64,000 bases of DNA from contig CAJNOJ010000022.1 of the NCBI GenBank assembly GCA_905250025.1, positions 632,311-696,310 on the forward strand, given 5' to 3'. This DNA is from Adineta ricciae. Taxonomy: Eukaryota; Rotifera; Eurotatoria; Adinetida; Adinetidae. A program made the translations under genes and the position numbers. Below the pieces are notes generated by a model, which saw only the letters and a program-made list of their open reading frames with translations, ran no database searches and was not told the DNA's origin. The first letter of the stretch is position 1, and every line of letters starts with the position of its first letter. This document shows positions 25,230 through 40,747 of this stretch, piece by piece.

Positions 25230-26004
25230 TCACAACGTTGCTTGATTACTTTTATTGTCGATTATAGTTGCTTGGGATGTAATAAGATCGCCGTTATCCG
25301 CGCTATTATTGTTGTTCGTATCATTGGCTGCTGATTGTTGAGCAGTGATCCATGTCAAGCGTTCTTCGTAAAATTTTATGACAACTTGCGGACATTTTAT
25401 ATTGCAGATACGCGATGGAACCAAATCGGCTTCTCCTGTTCCTTTCCATTGAACTAACAACATTAATTCACCCTGAAAAAATCATAATATAGTTTTGCAA
25501 AAGCACTTTTTTTTCATTAAAACTCTGTTACTGTTGCGTCAGTTGCTCCAAGTATCTTTTCTGCTTCGTAACCTCGATCAAATGCCGATGCTTCTTCTGT
25601 GCGCGTCGACGAGGTTTGCTGTTTTGTAAAGCTATTGCGATCGAGTGGTGGACGACCACGTTTATTATGTACTGGTGCTTGATCAAGAGACGGCTTGCGT
25701 TTCAGTGTTTGAGGATCATTATTTATATAACGAGGTTTTTGCAATAGGCGATTTTCATATTCTTCAATTAAGTCGGGACAATCCAGATTTTGTTGCGGTT
25801 CCTAAAAGAATTCCTATATTTGATTAATTAAGTTGAGAAAAGATTATTTACCCAAGTATTTTCCTCTTCTGTATAACCTTTCCATGCTAATAAATATTCC
25901 TTTCGACCATTTCGAAATCGATGGCTAACAATACGTTCAACAATGAATTCTTCGCCTTCCTCAGTGCCCAGCATTTGTTGTTTTTCGCCACTAGTATTAT
26001 TCAT
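25230..26004 (-). CDS. CBX/HP1: Heterochromatin protein 1 (chromo and chromoshadow domains)
   Basis: Three exons in phase 0: 26004-25852, 25801-25532 and 25472-25230; 221 residues. The N-terminal chromodomain starts [13 protein letters not shown], with aromatic cage residues in [17 protein letters not shown], followed by [12 protein letters not shown] basic hinge (KRGRPPLDR) leads to the chromoshadow domain, with [31 protein letters not shown] and [15 protein letters not shown]. This matches animal HP1/CBX1-3-5. HP1 reads methylated H3K9 through the chromodomain and dimerises through the chromoshadow domain to build heterochromatin. A Gln/Asn-rich C-terminal extension is present. It is divergent from LONP1, with 483 bases between the start codons. 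Confidence 0.94.
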
Positions 26005-26487
26005 TAGATATTGAAAGAATATCTATGTTTTTCTCAGTGAAAAAGAACTTGTGTGTATTTAGAAAGAGAAGAACAAATTCACCAATGAAGTGAAGCGATT
26101 CTATACACAAAGATGAAACCGAGTGTTCAAATCGCAACGAACCAATCACAATCAAGGTGCCCATTTTATCAAGATTTTCTTTCTAGTTTTATACAAATTA
26201 TCTCTGAGTTTCGATGAAAATCTAATTAGATTGATAAAATAATATGATGATAAATAGATGTCACCCAATGGTGGACCTCAATTTGTACGTATTGTGGTTT
26301 GAATATAAACCAATCGAAAACGTTTATGCTATATTCTGCACTCTTCATGGAGAATGGAGATGAATTAAATAAGATGATGTAAGATTAAAAAGACAGTACA
26401 CTCGTTCACTAGTTGAGAATACTAAGATAGCATTTAGAGAAGCAAAATAGGTATAAACCATTTACTAAAATATCAATTTTGTAGATC

Positions 26488-29400
26488 ATGGCTCTTCGAT
26501 TACTATTGTCAAATCGTATAATAATCCCTCAACGTGCAGTATTCACACGTTTTTGTCGTTATTATACTCCTCTTACTTTCGATTATCGGTCGAACACTAC
26601 TTTACCACATGTGCTCAATTCTTCCATCTACTGCCCGTCATTGAAAATCAATGCAAAATTATTGTCAGTAAATCATACACATCTTTTAACATTTCAATCC
26701 GCTTCGTTATCGTCATCGTCATCCGATAGTAACGCACCATCAAGTCCATCGGATGGTAACTCGTCATCATCATCATCATCATTTTCATCTTCCAATGATG
26801 GCAAGAGTCGGGATGACGATGGTGATGGAGGAAATGAGCAAGGAGATGCTACTGTACCTGTTGTTATTCAACCAGGAAATCCTTTGATGCCTGTTGAAGT
26901 TCCTGAGAATTATCCTATTGTTCCTTTGATACCTGTGACGCGTCATCCTTTATTTCCGAAATTCATCAAAATGCTTGAAATTACAAATAAAGACTTGATG
27001 GATTTGATTCGACGAAAAGTGAAATTGAATCAACCTTATGCTGGAATCTTTTTACGAAAAGAAACACCCGAAACAACAACTACCACTGCTACTACTGGCG
27101 AAAAACCACCAGCAGAGTCGCCAAAAGAGAAGGAAAAAGAAAAAGAGAAAAATGCGAACATAGTGTCATCGGATGTCATTAAAAATCTTGATGAAGTTTA
27201 TAAAATTGGTTCATTTGTACAAATACATGAAGTACATGATATGGGCGATCGATTACGTATGATTGTCATGGCTCATCGACGAATTAAAATTGTCGGTCTC
27301 GTGTCTGACGAAATCGCCGTAGAAGACGTCGATCGTCGTCGTCCACCACCGACGCCAACAAAATCCAATGGAAATCGAAGACGACAAAGACGAAAGGGTA
27401 GGCATGATTCTAATCTTCAAGTACAGCGACCTATTTCCTTCTTTAGATGATCCAGTCGTTGCTGCTGAAGAACCGATTTCAGAGCCTACTTCACCATCAG
27501 TTAGTGAGGAACCTATCGTTGTGAATAAAATTCTATTGGTCAATACTGAAAATGTCAAACACGATGAATATACGCAAACGCCAGAATTGAAAGTATGATC
27601 ATCGTCTCGACAAGTCTATAATTAAATCGTGATTTTCGGTATATTTTAGGCATTGACTGCAGAATTAGTGAAAACTATTCGAGATATTGTCGCTTTGAAT
27701 CCATTCTATAGGTAAAACTAACACTGAGTATGATTTGTTTTCTCACAGCTAGAATTATTCTAGAGAATCCATAGCTGCACTTATACATAGTGGTCAGCGT
27801 GCTGATCATCCTGTTTATTTAAGCGATTTGGGTGCAGCTCTGACAAGTGCTGAAGGTGCTGAACAACAAGCTGTCATGGAAGAAATGAATGTATGATTGA
27901 AAGATAAAGTTTTCTGAAGAAATCGTATACTTTCATTTGTATAGATTCCAAATCGATTAATGTTAACATTGAATCTATTGAAAAAAGAATTGGAAATGAG
28001 TCGTCTTCAACAAAAGATCGGCAAAGAAGTGGAAGAGAAAGTGAATAAACAACATCGAAAATTTATGTTAATGGAACAACTACGTGTGATTAAAAAAGAA
28101 TTAGGCTTGGAAAAAGATGATAAAGAGGCAATGAATGATAAATTTCGTACAAGATTGAAAGTAATTTCTGTTGACATGTATTGTCAGTTTCAGAATTCTG
28201 TATTCCAATTCAGGATCTTGTCATCCCACCTAATGTTAAAACGGTTATTGATGAAGAATTGGAACGATTAAACGTTCTGGAAAAGCATTCAGCTGAATTC
28301 AAGTTCGTTGAGAAGTTTTACCTAAGTGAAATATTGTATTCTCTCAATCTTTCAGTATTTGCACCAATTATTTGGATTGGTTAACAAGTCTTCCATGGGG
28401 AAAGATAAGCGAAGAAAAAACTGATCTTCATCATGCACAAGAAGTGCTCGATGAAGATCATCATGGAATGGAAGATATCAAGAAACGAATTCTTGTAAGA
28501 TGAAGATTTTAGCTTCGAAATCCTTTCATTGGTTTCATGCTTCGTATCTCTAGGAATTCATTGCAGTTAGTCATTTGAAAAAATCGACTCATGGAAAAAT
28601 TCTCTGTTTTCACGGACCACCAGGTGTTGGAAAGGTAAATCATTCTAGAAACAAATACTATCGATGTATCTCATTTCTTTTAGACTAGTGTTGCAAAATC
28701 GATTGCACGAGCATTGAATCGAGAAGTACGAGACATACATTGGAATGAGTTTCGATTGTATTTCTTTCGATGTTTAGTATTTTCGGTTCAGTGTCGGAGG
28801 TATGCATGATACGGCTGAAATTAAAGGTCATCGTCGAACTTATGTCGGAGCCATGCCTGGTAAAATGATTCAATGTTTAAAGAAAACGAAGACAGAAAAT
28901 CCATTGGTATTGATTGATGAAATTGATAAAATCGGTCGTGGTGGTTTTCATGGTGATCCATCTGCTGCACTTCTCGAAATGCTTGATCCAGAACAAAATG
29001 CCAATTTTCTTGATCATTATCTCGATGTTCCAGTTGATCTTTCAAAAGTATGATTAATATCAGAGAAATCCAGTGCCTTACACAAATGATTGACTTGTTT
29101 CAGGTACTATTTATATGCACCGCTAATGTACTGGATACGATTCCTGACCCGTTAAGAGATCGTATGGAACTTATTGAAGTATCTGGATATGTAGCTGAAG
29201 AAAAGCTAGCTATTGCAAAAGTAACTTCGAGCGTGCGGTATTTTTCTATTTGTAAGACATGCTTCTTTTCTTTCTAGAATTACTTGATTCCATTAGCTAT
29301 TAAACAAACCGCTGTGAAGGAAAATAATATAGAAATATCCGATAGCGCTTTGATGCGATTGATCAAAGCGTATTGCCGCGAAAGCGGTGTTCGTAATTTA

Positions 29401-30377
29401 CAAAAGCATATCGAAAAGGTAAACGTAGTATCTATTTCTTCGACAATTCGTCAGTGATTTCGTTTAGATTTTTCGAAAAGTTGCGTTTAAAATCGTGAAA
29501 GAAGGTGAGAATAAAGTCGTTGTCGACGAAAGCAATCTTCAAGAATTTGTTGGTAAACCCGTGTATACATCCGATCGAATGTATGAATTAACCCCACCTG
29601 GCGTTTCGATGGGTTTAGCATGGACAGCAAGTGGTACGTAGTATGAGTAATTCATATTCGATACAACACTTCGAAATCTACTTTTGTAGGTGGTAGTGTT
29701 CTTTTCATTGAATCACGTTTAATCAATCCAACCGAAGCATTTGGAACATCTGATGCATCAAGTAAAGACGATAAGAGCAGTGGACTAGCCGGTAGTCTAA
29801 CATTGACTGGTAAACTGGGCGATGTGATGCAAGAAAGTTGTAAGATTGCTTTAACTTATGCTAAATCATTTCTACAACAAATCGATCCAAAAAATCGATC
29901 ATTACGCATCGGTCACATTCATGTGCATGTACCTGAAGTAAGAACAAAAAAATGCTTTTTTGTCCTATATACAACACTAAAATATTCTACATTTTCTTTA
30001 CAGGGCGCAACACCTAAAGATGGTCCATCAGCTGGTTGTACCATTGTCACAGCACTTCTGTCACTTGCTCTGAATAAACCAATAAAACAAAATGTTGCAA
30101 TGACTGGCGAAGTATCATTAACTGGCCGAGTGTTACCTGTCGGTGGTATCAAAGAAAAAGTCATCGCTGTACGTCAAACAATCTGATTTCGAGACATTAA
30201 TTAGATTTCATTTGTGGTTTTTTCTTGTAGGCAAAACGAGCGAATGTTCATACAGTGATTTTACCACATGAAAATCAAAAAGATTACAATGATTTACAGG
30301 ATTTTATCAAAGATGGTCTCACAATTCATTTCGCGAAAACATATGATGATGTTTACAAGATCGTATTCGAAGATTAA
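26488..30377 (+). CDS. LONP1: Mitochondrial Lon protease (LONP1)
   Basis: ATP-dependent matrix serine protease with at least a dozen exons. The N-terminus ([19 protein letters not shown]) is a mitochondrial presequence, followed by a Ser/Asp low-complexity stretch (~26700-26840). The LON N-domain begins near [13 protein letters not shown], and a charged insert (RRRQRRK) is cut by an intron at ~27397. The AAA+ module has Walker A GPPGVGKTS (~28620), Walker [15 protein letters not shown] (~28910), and [13 protein letters not shown]. The protease domain holds the Ser of KDGPSAGCT (~30020) and the Lys of GGIKEKVIA (~30150), the Ser-Lys dyad. It ends IVFED. It degrades damaged matrix proteins and helps maintain mtDNA. 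A TTTTGTAG acceptor-like site lies three bases before the ATG. Confidence 0.95.
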
Positions 30378-31063
30378 TAGACTTGTGAGGAAGAAATAGC
30401 TCTGGCAATTCTTCTCATGGCTTTTTGTTATCCTTTGGTTTTTCTTTCATGCTAAATATACGTATATGTAGTTTGCATTTTTGTTAATAAACAAGAAAAG
30501 AAAATATTGTCTCAATAGAACATATGATCGTTGCACCGCATCTCGTCATATTGGAACGCTAAAATATTAACATCCTTGGTGGACGTCATTTCAGGCCGTT
30601 TCACTCCTCCGCCGTCTTTTCCGATACGTTGATCTTGAGAGTGCGGCTGAGAGAATGAAAGAAAAAAGAAAATGAGACTTGAGAGCTTGTTCTCTACAAG
30701 TGAATCGAGTTGTGTGATGAAAACAAAGACATTCGCTGGTTGCATTTTATTTTTCTTCAGAAGAAACAGAAAAAAAACGACTACTTGGCATGATTTGTTG
30801 ACAATATTTCTAATTATATTTTCTTTTTTTTACTGTACAATTCAATAGCAAAAAAGCAGCAAAGTGTACTCAAAAAACATCCTTTTTTTTTGTAACACCA
30901 CATTTGCTTGAAAAAGCCAGCCAAGTGTGTTCGAGTAAGCAAAAAGTAGGAAGAGAAAAAACAAACCGAACAGAACGACACACCTTTTTTTTTAAAAAAC
31001 AAATCACAACTGTAATTCGTATGGACACGTAAGACTGATTTCTGGGTTTTTTTTTCTCTAGAA
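30378..31063. other. Spacer between LONP1 and GDH copy 1
   Basis: Contains an AATAAA (~30487) for LONP1 and several poly-T runs of eight or more. The last run, ending TTTCTCTAG, lies two to three bases before the GDH start codon and looks like a splice acceptor. Confidence 0.55.
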
Positions 31064-33117
<2,054 letters not shown>

Positions 33118-33291
33118 GTTGTTCAACCAATATCATAGACAAAGAAATATTGTCAGCAAGACATATCAAAGTTTTGTTTTAAGAAAATCTCATCGTTTTA
33201 TTTGTTGTCTTTTGTCCAGATATTCTACGAATGTGACTAATTAATCCAATTTCGAAAAAATTTACTTTTAGATTAAAAACGACAGGAGGAA

Positions 33292-35357
33292 ATGTTAAAA
33301 GTCGCATTACGCAATAATCATTCGTTGTATCAAATTTCAAGTCACTCTCTTGTGCGTCATTCTTCACATGGATCGGCAACAACACAGCAACAAAGTGGAC
33401 CAGGACATTTCGGGTTTTATCGTCAAGTCGAACTATTTTACGATCGTGCTGCGAAGATTCTCGAAGATAAATTAGTCGATGATATGGTTAAATCAAAACT
33501 ATCCGACGACATGAAACGCAAAAAGGTGCGAGGAATATTGAAAATCATCAAACCCTGTAATCACGTCTTGGAAATACGTTTTCCTGTGCGTAGAGATAAC
33601 GGAGAACTCCATATTATCGAGGCATATCGTGCTCAGCATTCTCAACATCGAACACCATGCAAAGGTGGTATTCGATATTCTATGGATGTCAATCTCGATG
33701 AAGTCAAAGCCCTGGCCGCCCTCATGACGTATAAATGCGCCTGTGTAGATGTTCCATTCGGTGGTGGTAAAGCCGGTGTCAAAATCAATCCTAAAGGTAG
33801 GACTAGACGATATTCTTCAATATAAAGATTCACTTTGGATGTTGAACAGAGTGGTCGGAAGCTGAATTGGAACGTATTACACGACGATTAACTGTGGAAT
33901 TAGCAAAGAAGGGTTTCATTGGACCTGGTATCGATGTTCCTGCACCAGATATGGGTACTGGTGAGCGTGAAATGGCATGGATTGCTGATACCTATGCATC
34001 AACAGTTGGTTGGGAGGACATTCATGCTAATGGTTGTGTCACCGGCAAGCCGATTTTGGTTGGAGGTATTCATGGTCGAACATCAGCTACCGGTCGAGGT
34101 CTTTATCATGGTGTGGACAACTTTATTAACGAAGCTTCATATATGTAAGAGTCAGAGGTGAGTTTCGATAGAATTTTATAAAATCTATTGACTATTTCAG
34201 GGGAACTGTTGGTCTTCTACCTGGTCTTGCTGGCAAAACGTTCATTGTACAAGTATGAGAAAGAAACTGATATAGAGGAAACGACTGATTGCTTTCCTTT
34301 TAGGGTTTTGGTAATGTCGGCCTTCATTCGACGCGCTACTTAACTAGACATGGTGCAAAATGCATCGGCGTACTAGAATGGGATGCTGCAATTGTCAATC
34401 CAGAAGGCATCGATCCCAAAGAATTAGAAGATTACAAACTAGAACGTGGAACAATTAAAGGCTTCCCCGGAGCAAAACCTTATGATAAGCAACCGAAAGA
34501 AGAATTGCTTTGCGAAGAATGTGATATTCTTGTGCCAGCTGCAAGTGAACGACAAATCACATCAGAAAATGCAGGTCGTATCAAAGCTCGAATTATTGCC
34601 GAAGTAAGCCGTATACAAATCTTCGTATCACATATCAACAAATATATGTGTCTAGGGTGCTAATGGCCCAACGACACCAGAAGCTGATGTTATTCTTATG
34701 AAAAACAATGTTCTTGTCATTCCAGGTATGACTAGAAACGCTTCTCGTCGAGCATCGTGAGAAATACGCTATTTAGATTTATATATCAATGCTGGCGGTG
34801 TCACTGTTTCGTATTTTGAATGGCTGAAGAATTTGAGTCACGTTAGTTATGGCCGATTAACATTTAAATATCAACGTGATACAAACTATGCTCTACTTGG
34901 TATGTTTCCAGACGATTCTCTTTTCAAAGACTCTCTCACTAAACTTTCATGTAGATTCCGTACAGAGGTCATTAGAATCGAAATTTGGGCGAACGGTAAT
35001 GAAATTCCTTACCACTATTTAATGTCTATCTTCTTCATTTTCCTATTTGTTTCTTCAGGGTGGAAAGATTCCAATTGTAAGTAGAAGAATAATATATTTG
35101 CAAAGCACATATCTAAACTTATCTATTAATCAAAACAGGTTCCTAGTGAAAACTTCTTCAAACGTATGGCAGGTGCTTCCGAGAAAGACATCGTACATTC
35201 TGGTCTCGAACAAACAATGGAAAAATCAGCGCGAGCAATTATGCAGACAGCCACGCGTTATGATCTCGGTCTCGATATCCGTACAGCCGCTTATGTAAAT
35301 GCGATTGAGAAGATTTATAAAGTTTACGTTAGTGCTGGTATCACATTTGGATCATAA
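33292..35357 (+). CDS. GLUD: Glutamate dehydrogenase, mitochondrial, copy 2
   Basis: Tandem paralogue of copy 1. Exon 1 (33292-33796) runs uninterrupted from the presequence ([14 protein letters not shown]) through [15 protein letters not shown] to [11 protein letters not shown], so it lacks the first intron of copy 1. It has an extra intron after NEASYM (~34146-34199) and shifted introns after RIIAE and after VIP. Substrate and cofactor motifs are all present: [34 protein letters not shown]. It ends [14 protein letters not shown]-like signals lie near 35487. With an intact frame and conserved residues it looks functional. Different presequences suggest separate regulation or import efficiency, which is inference. 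Confidence 0.94.
33879..34018 (+). repeat. 140-nt tract identical to 31756-31895 (GDH copy 2)
   Basis: Second member of the identical pair. See copy 1. Confidence 0.9.
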
Positions 35358-36790
35358 ATGATCATTTCTCGAGACGATGACTGGTTGCTATAAGAAAATT
35401 TTGTTTTTTTTCTGTCTCATTGTATCAGATTGTTTGTTTCCAGAAAAATCTCGAATTTTCAATCCGATATAGCTCTACTATCCAGTAATAATAAAGATGA
35501 CCTATGTGTATGAAATCTGTTGTGACTGCCACAAATCAAATCACACATTGATGGAAATTTCTACTGCCACAAGGCGACGAATTTACATTCGACATTCATC
35601 AGTCGCGTTTTAAAGACAAAATATTGATGTAATTAGATACATTTGCATGATATTCGATAATTTAATAACACGAATTCTGTGTCAAAAATGACGATGTTAT
35701 CTTTGTGGATGTTTACCAACATTTATCAAAGTAACTAGACATGTTCTTGTCTGTCATTTATCACAATTCAACTTGTTGCTTTCTTCAGTAAACGTCTGGT
35801 ACTTGATAGAAACCCATCATCATCATCACTATCAAGGTTATCACTAATAGCCATTTATTTTAGAATTAAGTCAATAAAAACAATTGGATAACTTGCCATT
35901 AACAGATAATAGTTGCTATCTATCAAGATATAACATATTAGTCAAGCTGCAATAAACACTTCGCACGAGAGTATAAAATAAACACAATGAGAATACCGAC
36001 ATGACAATGTTAAAAGATATCAAGTTGGATTGATAATTATGAATATGCGTCTTCGAAATATTTCGAAGATAATATTCAACTTATATAATTCATGCACAAA
36101 GGGTCTACCAATCCCTATACGAAATAGATAATGAGTTTCTTTCTCTCTTTGTATTGTGATTATCAAGTGTATTATGATGTAATCGAAGCAAATGAATACT
36201 AAGTATGATGATGATTATGCAAATAGTCATTCATATTCAAAAAAAAGAATGAGAACCTACTATCATCAATTGTCGTACGTGTTGATAGTAGTTCAATATC
36301 CTATATAATCTCATCGATATGTCTACGAGATTAATGTTGAACAAATCTGATTAGACAAGAAACAGAAGAAGAAAATGCATAGATTATTTGACAGTCTATT
36401 CAAGTCAAGTGATCTATCTGATCAAATCATTTCTATACATATATAAAGTGTGCAAATTTGTTCCATGCTTGGTATTTATTAGAATATGACGAGTACGAGA
36501 ATTTTCTTCATACAGAAATAGAAGAATAAAAGCAAGAGATTATATTGCAGAGCTATTTCATGAGAAGAAGAATAAGAAGAAAAGAATGAGAACAGGTAGA
36601 CAAACGTACAATGAGTAGTGAGATATAGGATTCAAATAACAGCCACAGGACAAAAAAAAACAAACAAACAGTGTTGTGATATTCACCGGTGATGGCTGTT
36701 CGTAATAAATGAATTTGTTATGAGATAATTAAAACAAATAAGCAAACAAACAGAACACTAGTCTACATAGGTTTATGAGAATTTTAATGT
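35358..36790. other. Intergenic region
   Basis: About 1.4 kb of AT-rich sequence with no recognisable coding exon. It lies between the 3' ends of GDH copy 2 and the minus-strand membrane protein gene. Confidence 0.55.
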
Positions 36791-37893
36791 TCATTCATCA
36801 TATGGACTTGTGTGAACAATAACATACTTCTTGTTATTGACATGTATACGTAATTTAGATTTGTCCGATTGTAAAGCCCAACAAAAACAACAACTGAGTG
36901 TTGTTGTTAACAGATTTGCGCTGATAGCAGCAACTGCTAACCAAAAAGCTAAACCAAAACGTTCCACATTGATAATCCAAGGATTAAATGCTACAATCAA
37001 TGCTTCAGATTGTCCTAATTCATAAGTATAATCAGGTCGATAGAAACGATCTCGTGTCCATTCGTACAGGAAGATTCCTAAGCCTCCCGCGCCACTGAGA
37101 AACGATGCGAAAGAAAATAAACTAATAAATGCAAATGGAATTGAATAAAATCGATCAACACAATTTATACACAATAAGATTAGTAGGGCCATAAATGTTA
37201 ATAATGGCGAAGCGATGAAGAGAAGTATCATAACCGAATGACGGATACGTTTCAAGTCATTGTGTCGATCACGTGATGATGGTGTCGAAGAGGAGAACTT
37301 GAATGAGAAATAGTCTTGAACACCTTGGAGATCAATCGAAATTGTTTGTCTCCAGATACATTTCTCATCTTTTAAATAGTAATGTGTACGATTGAAGATA
37401 TGATCACACATTTCTTGATCGATATAAGATGGACACAATGGAGCATCATCACATCTTTTCACCTAAACAAACCAACAGTTAATATTCGGAACACTTAAGA
37501 ACACTCAAATTAAAATCATACGCAAGATTTTGTTTCAGGACAGTAAACAAATGAGCTATTACATAATTCAGGAGAGAGAATGGAGTGGGATTCCATCTGA
37601 CCAAGATCATGCTTGTCACTATTGATTGTATATAAATAAATCCATTTATAATCAAGACAATAACCAAATAAGCTTAATTGTGAACGAAATGCGTGTCGGA
37701 GGAGACGTTTTTGCAATTGAATACTTTGATTATTCATTACTAAATATTCTCGTTGTTGATTGGTTAGATTATGTTTAATAATTGCATTGTGATTAATCGA
37801 AGTCCAACGAGAACTTAGCAGTGCATAACAATACAAACCAATTGATACAGTCATTGGAAGAACAATATTAATAACTAAAATACTGACCTTCAT
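36791..37893 (-). CDS. Multi-pass membrane protein, clarin/claudin-superfamily-like
   Basis: Two exons, 37893-37522 and 37462-36791, join at SC|VKRCDDAP; 347 residues. The N-terminal TM1 is VSILVINIVLPMTVSIGLYCYALL and is followed by a SSRW segment. A long extracellular loop (~180 residues) has NLT, NRT and other N-glycosylation sites and several cysteines (FGYCLDYKW, CPETKSC, RCDDAPLC, EMCDH). Three more helices follow: VMILLFIASPLLTFMALLIL, IPFAFISLFSFASFLSGAGG and FWLAVAAISANLLTTTLSCC. A short cytoplasmic tail ends YVIVHTSPYDE. Four helices with one large first loop is the layout of the PMP22/claudin/clarin group, but I cannot place it in a named family. The function is unknown, and adhesion or channel modulation would be guesses. 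Confidence 0.75.
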
Positions 37894-39843
37894 CGTGAAT
37901 ATTTTTCTTCTATCTAGAAACAGAAATAAACAATAAAGACAAACGACAAATAATGATCGACATTCCTGCTGAGTAGACTTCAGTTTTCAGTGAATGTGAC
38001 ATATTAGCGTTTGTATAAATGAGGTTTACATTCTTTCTCTTCTGCTGTGATGAGATATTTTTCTTCGATAACTTTAGAGTGTTAACCTTTTTACTCTCGT
38101 TTATCTGACGTGTTTCGTGTTCGTAGAATATGTACAATCATCGACTGATTTCTTCATCGGACGTGTTCAATAAATCTACACTTCAACTCAGAAGAAAAAA
38201 CATCTGCTAAAGAAACAAGCGGTTGCTATAATGCTACTGTTCCTGCTCAATCAAGCACTTAAACAAAAGAAGAATACATAAATACCCGCAACACAGGCGA
38301 ATAATCGTGTATATATGTAGGCGTGCCTTGACCCCCCACCGGCTGGTCGTCACATGCATACATATATAAAGTCGATTACGTATTCATCATTCAATATTAG
38401 AACGTCGGCACATACAAAACACAATGAGTGGTTCATCTAATTCATTTGTGTATGCTCAACCCTTCGAGACCGGTGCATTTGTATACACATACGGATGTGT
38501 AGAAAAGGTAATTTGACGCAGACTGAGAAGAAATATAAGCGAGAAAGAGCGTGATCATAAAATTCTTTATTCGTACGATGAAAGACGGAAATCTGATGAT
38601 GATGAATTGATGAAAAAATATCGAATGATTGAAAAAATATCTTTTCAACGTGTGCTAATATCATAATTCTTCTTCGAATGTCAGTCGAAGGAATACATAA
38701 TAATGAAAACTGAATGCCTTTTGATGATAAATATGATAACATGAAAAACAAACTATACATACATATACACAGACAGATAGACACAGATAGAAGAAGCGAT
38801 CGTGAGTAGTCAGCTGCAAAAGCACTGAAAAGAATGAATGAGTGATGAAAGAAAGAAAAAAAAGAAAGAGAGCCACAGAGAAGGAGAGCAAGAGAGAAAG
38901 AAGAAAAGAATCAGATAAAGACACTAATCGAAACTATGTGAATAAGAATTGACATATACGATAGTGATGATACTGTTATCATAACGTTCCAAATAGTAAA
39001 TATCTTTTTTCCCGCCTCGAGGAAGAGATTATTAGATTAATTCTAATTACATGCAGCGCATGTTCAACACTGATTTCAAGGGAAATCGCGAAGAAAATTC
39101 TACCTTTTTAGTAATTCAACAGACATTGATCGGATCGAATTTTGATAAATTGTTGATACAAAAGTCAAAGTTTCTGATTATCATCAGTACAAGATTAATG
39201 CTAACCTTGATCATGCCACACTAGACATCAAGTAATTCAATGATCAATAGCACGATAATGAGAATAACCGACACGACAGCAATGCAAGGAACATACTATG
39301 ATATATTCTTCAATTGTATATATAAATACACATTTAATCAAAGAAGAAAGGTTGAATAGAAGCAAAGAAAGAAATCTATTTCTATTTATTTAAATAATCC
39401 TTGATGGAAATCAAAGTATGTAGTTATTAGTTAAAAGATTTCTCAAGTTCAATTTTCACTCTGCCCTTAAGATCAAAAGAATATTTGAATACACATCGGC
39501 CAAACTTTAATGAATTGCAATCTCATGGAAACAGGATACTTTTAACCTTGAAATCAATGCGAATCTATTTTTATTTCGAGCAAATCAATACCACTTTGGT
39601 GACATGAGTAATTTTCGCTATTGAATAATAGTGTATTGTTTTATCGTTTCGAAGAAGTCATTATCAATTGTTTGTGTTTGTTAGCTAGCGCCGTCTGTTG
39701 ATTTCATTATCGGTTTGGACAGACGAACACCTCTAATATTTCAAGGAAGAGAAAAAAAAAGAAGAAGAGAAGGAGTAAAAGACAATCGGTCATTCATCGT
39801 TCTTTTTTATTTACGTTTGTCAATCAAGTTAATTTTGGAAGAA
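37894..39843. other. Intergenic region with purine-rich tracts
   Basis: About 1.9 kb separating the divergent membrane-protein and HSBP1 genes. Repeated GAAAGAAAGA-like runs lie at 38845-38910. No exon is recognisable. An in-frame upstream ATG at 39715 could extend HSBP1 by 43 codons but encodes an atypical Arg/Lys-rich stretch. Confidence 0.5.
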
Positions 39844-40222
39844 ATGACGGATACGCGAACCCTTTCATCGTCATCTTCCTCGACAACAAACCATGTAAAT
39901 GGAACAAATTCGACACCGTCACTACCTTCTGATTTAAATAATGTCAATGGTTTAACCACTTATGTAAACACTGGCAAATTTGTTAAATTTTACTCAACAT
40001 GCTTTTTTTCTAATTAAGGTGAATACGATCTTCCATCAAATGGAAGAAAAATTTCTAGCTGCAAGCGATCAAGTTATGAATCGTATGAACGAATTAGGCC
40101 GCAAGATTGATACGTTAGAAACGAGTCTTGGTGATATTATATCTCATTTACCAGCAGAAGAGTCAGCAACATCAAACCCATCGCCAAGCGCTATCCCAGT
40201 ACAACAACAAACCAAATCATGA
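39844..40222 (+). CDS. HSBP1: Heat shock factor-binding protein 1 (HSBP1)
   Basis: Exons 39844-39963 and 40019-40222; 107 residues. After a Ser/Asn-rich N-terminus comes the coiled coil: LTTYVNTIFHQMEEKF, then LAASDQVMNRMNELGRKID and TLETSLGDIISHL. Heptads and the spacing match HSBP1 (Qmq.KFqtmsdqii.ridemg.ridDLE). HSBP1 binds the trimerisation heptads of HSF1 to damp the heat-shock response, and is also linked to WASH complex assembly. I chose the ATG at 39844 because the family is short (~75-100 residues) and the upstream in-frame extension is not like the family. AATAAA lies at ~40318. Confidence 0.88.
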
Positions 40223-40747
40223 TCAGATTGTCAACGTTTCTGTTGTATTTTTTATCTTCACAATTAGAACGTCTTCTTCTCACGACGTAGAAATGTTATT
40301 TCATTTGTAAACTATAAAATAAACAGATATAACCTAGCTATCAAATGTTTCATTTTTGCATAACAAAACTCAACCACAGAACAACACATTTGCTCACTTG
40401 TATTGCTATTAGTCATTCAACATTCTCACACAAATAAATAATCCGTAAAAAACTAACTTCACTGTGCATGTTCACGCTTTACCAGTATTTTAATCTATCT
40501 GTAAGCTTTCTGACAAGTCAGTTGACCTTCTTTCATATAATAGAATTTATCTCTACCTGTTAACTTTCAAACAAAACTTCTCATCTAAACAAAACAAACG
40601 CGGTTGTATCAAATGCTTCTCTCTTATCTTTGAGTATATATACTTACCTTTCTCATAATCTATTTCGCTTCAGACATTTCAGTTCGAGAATATAGATCAC
40701 ACAATCCTTACTTCATCACTTTAGCTAAAATTAGAAACTTTTTTCAG
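40223..40747. other. Intergenic region, HSBP1 to GH38-like gene
   Basis: Holds the HSBP1 polyadenylation signal and the promoter of the next gene. A TTTTTTCAG immediately precedes the ATG at 40748, which suggests a 5'UTR intron or a trans-splice acceptor. Confidence 0.5.

Noticed and set aside
27398..27450. Frameshift or gene break in LONP1
   Set aside because: The frame change is explained by an intron beginning GTAGGCATG and ending TTCTTTAG.
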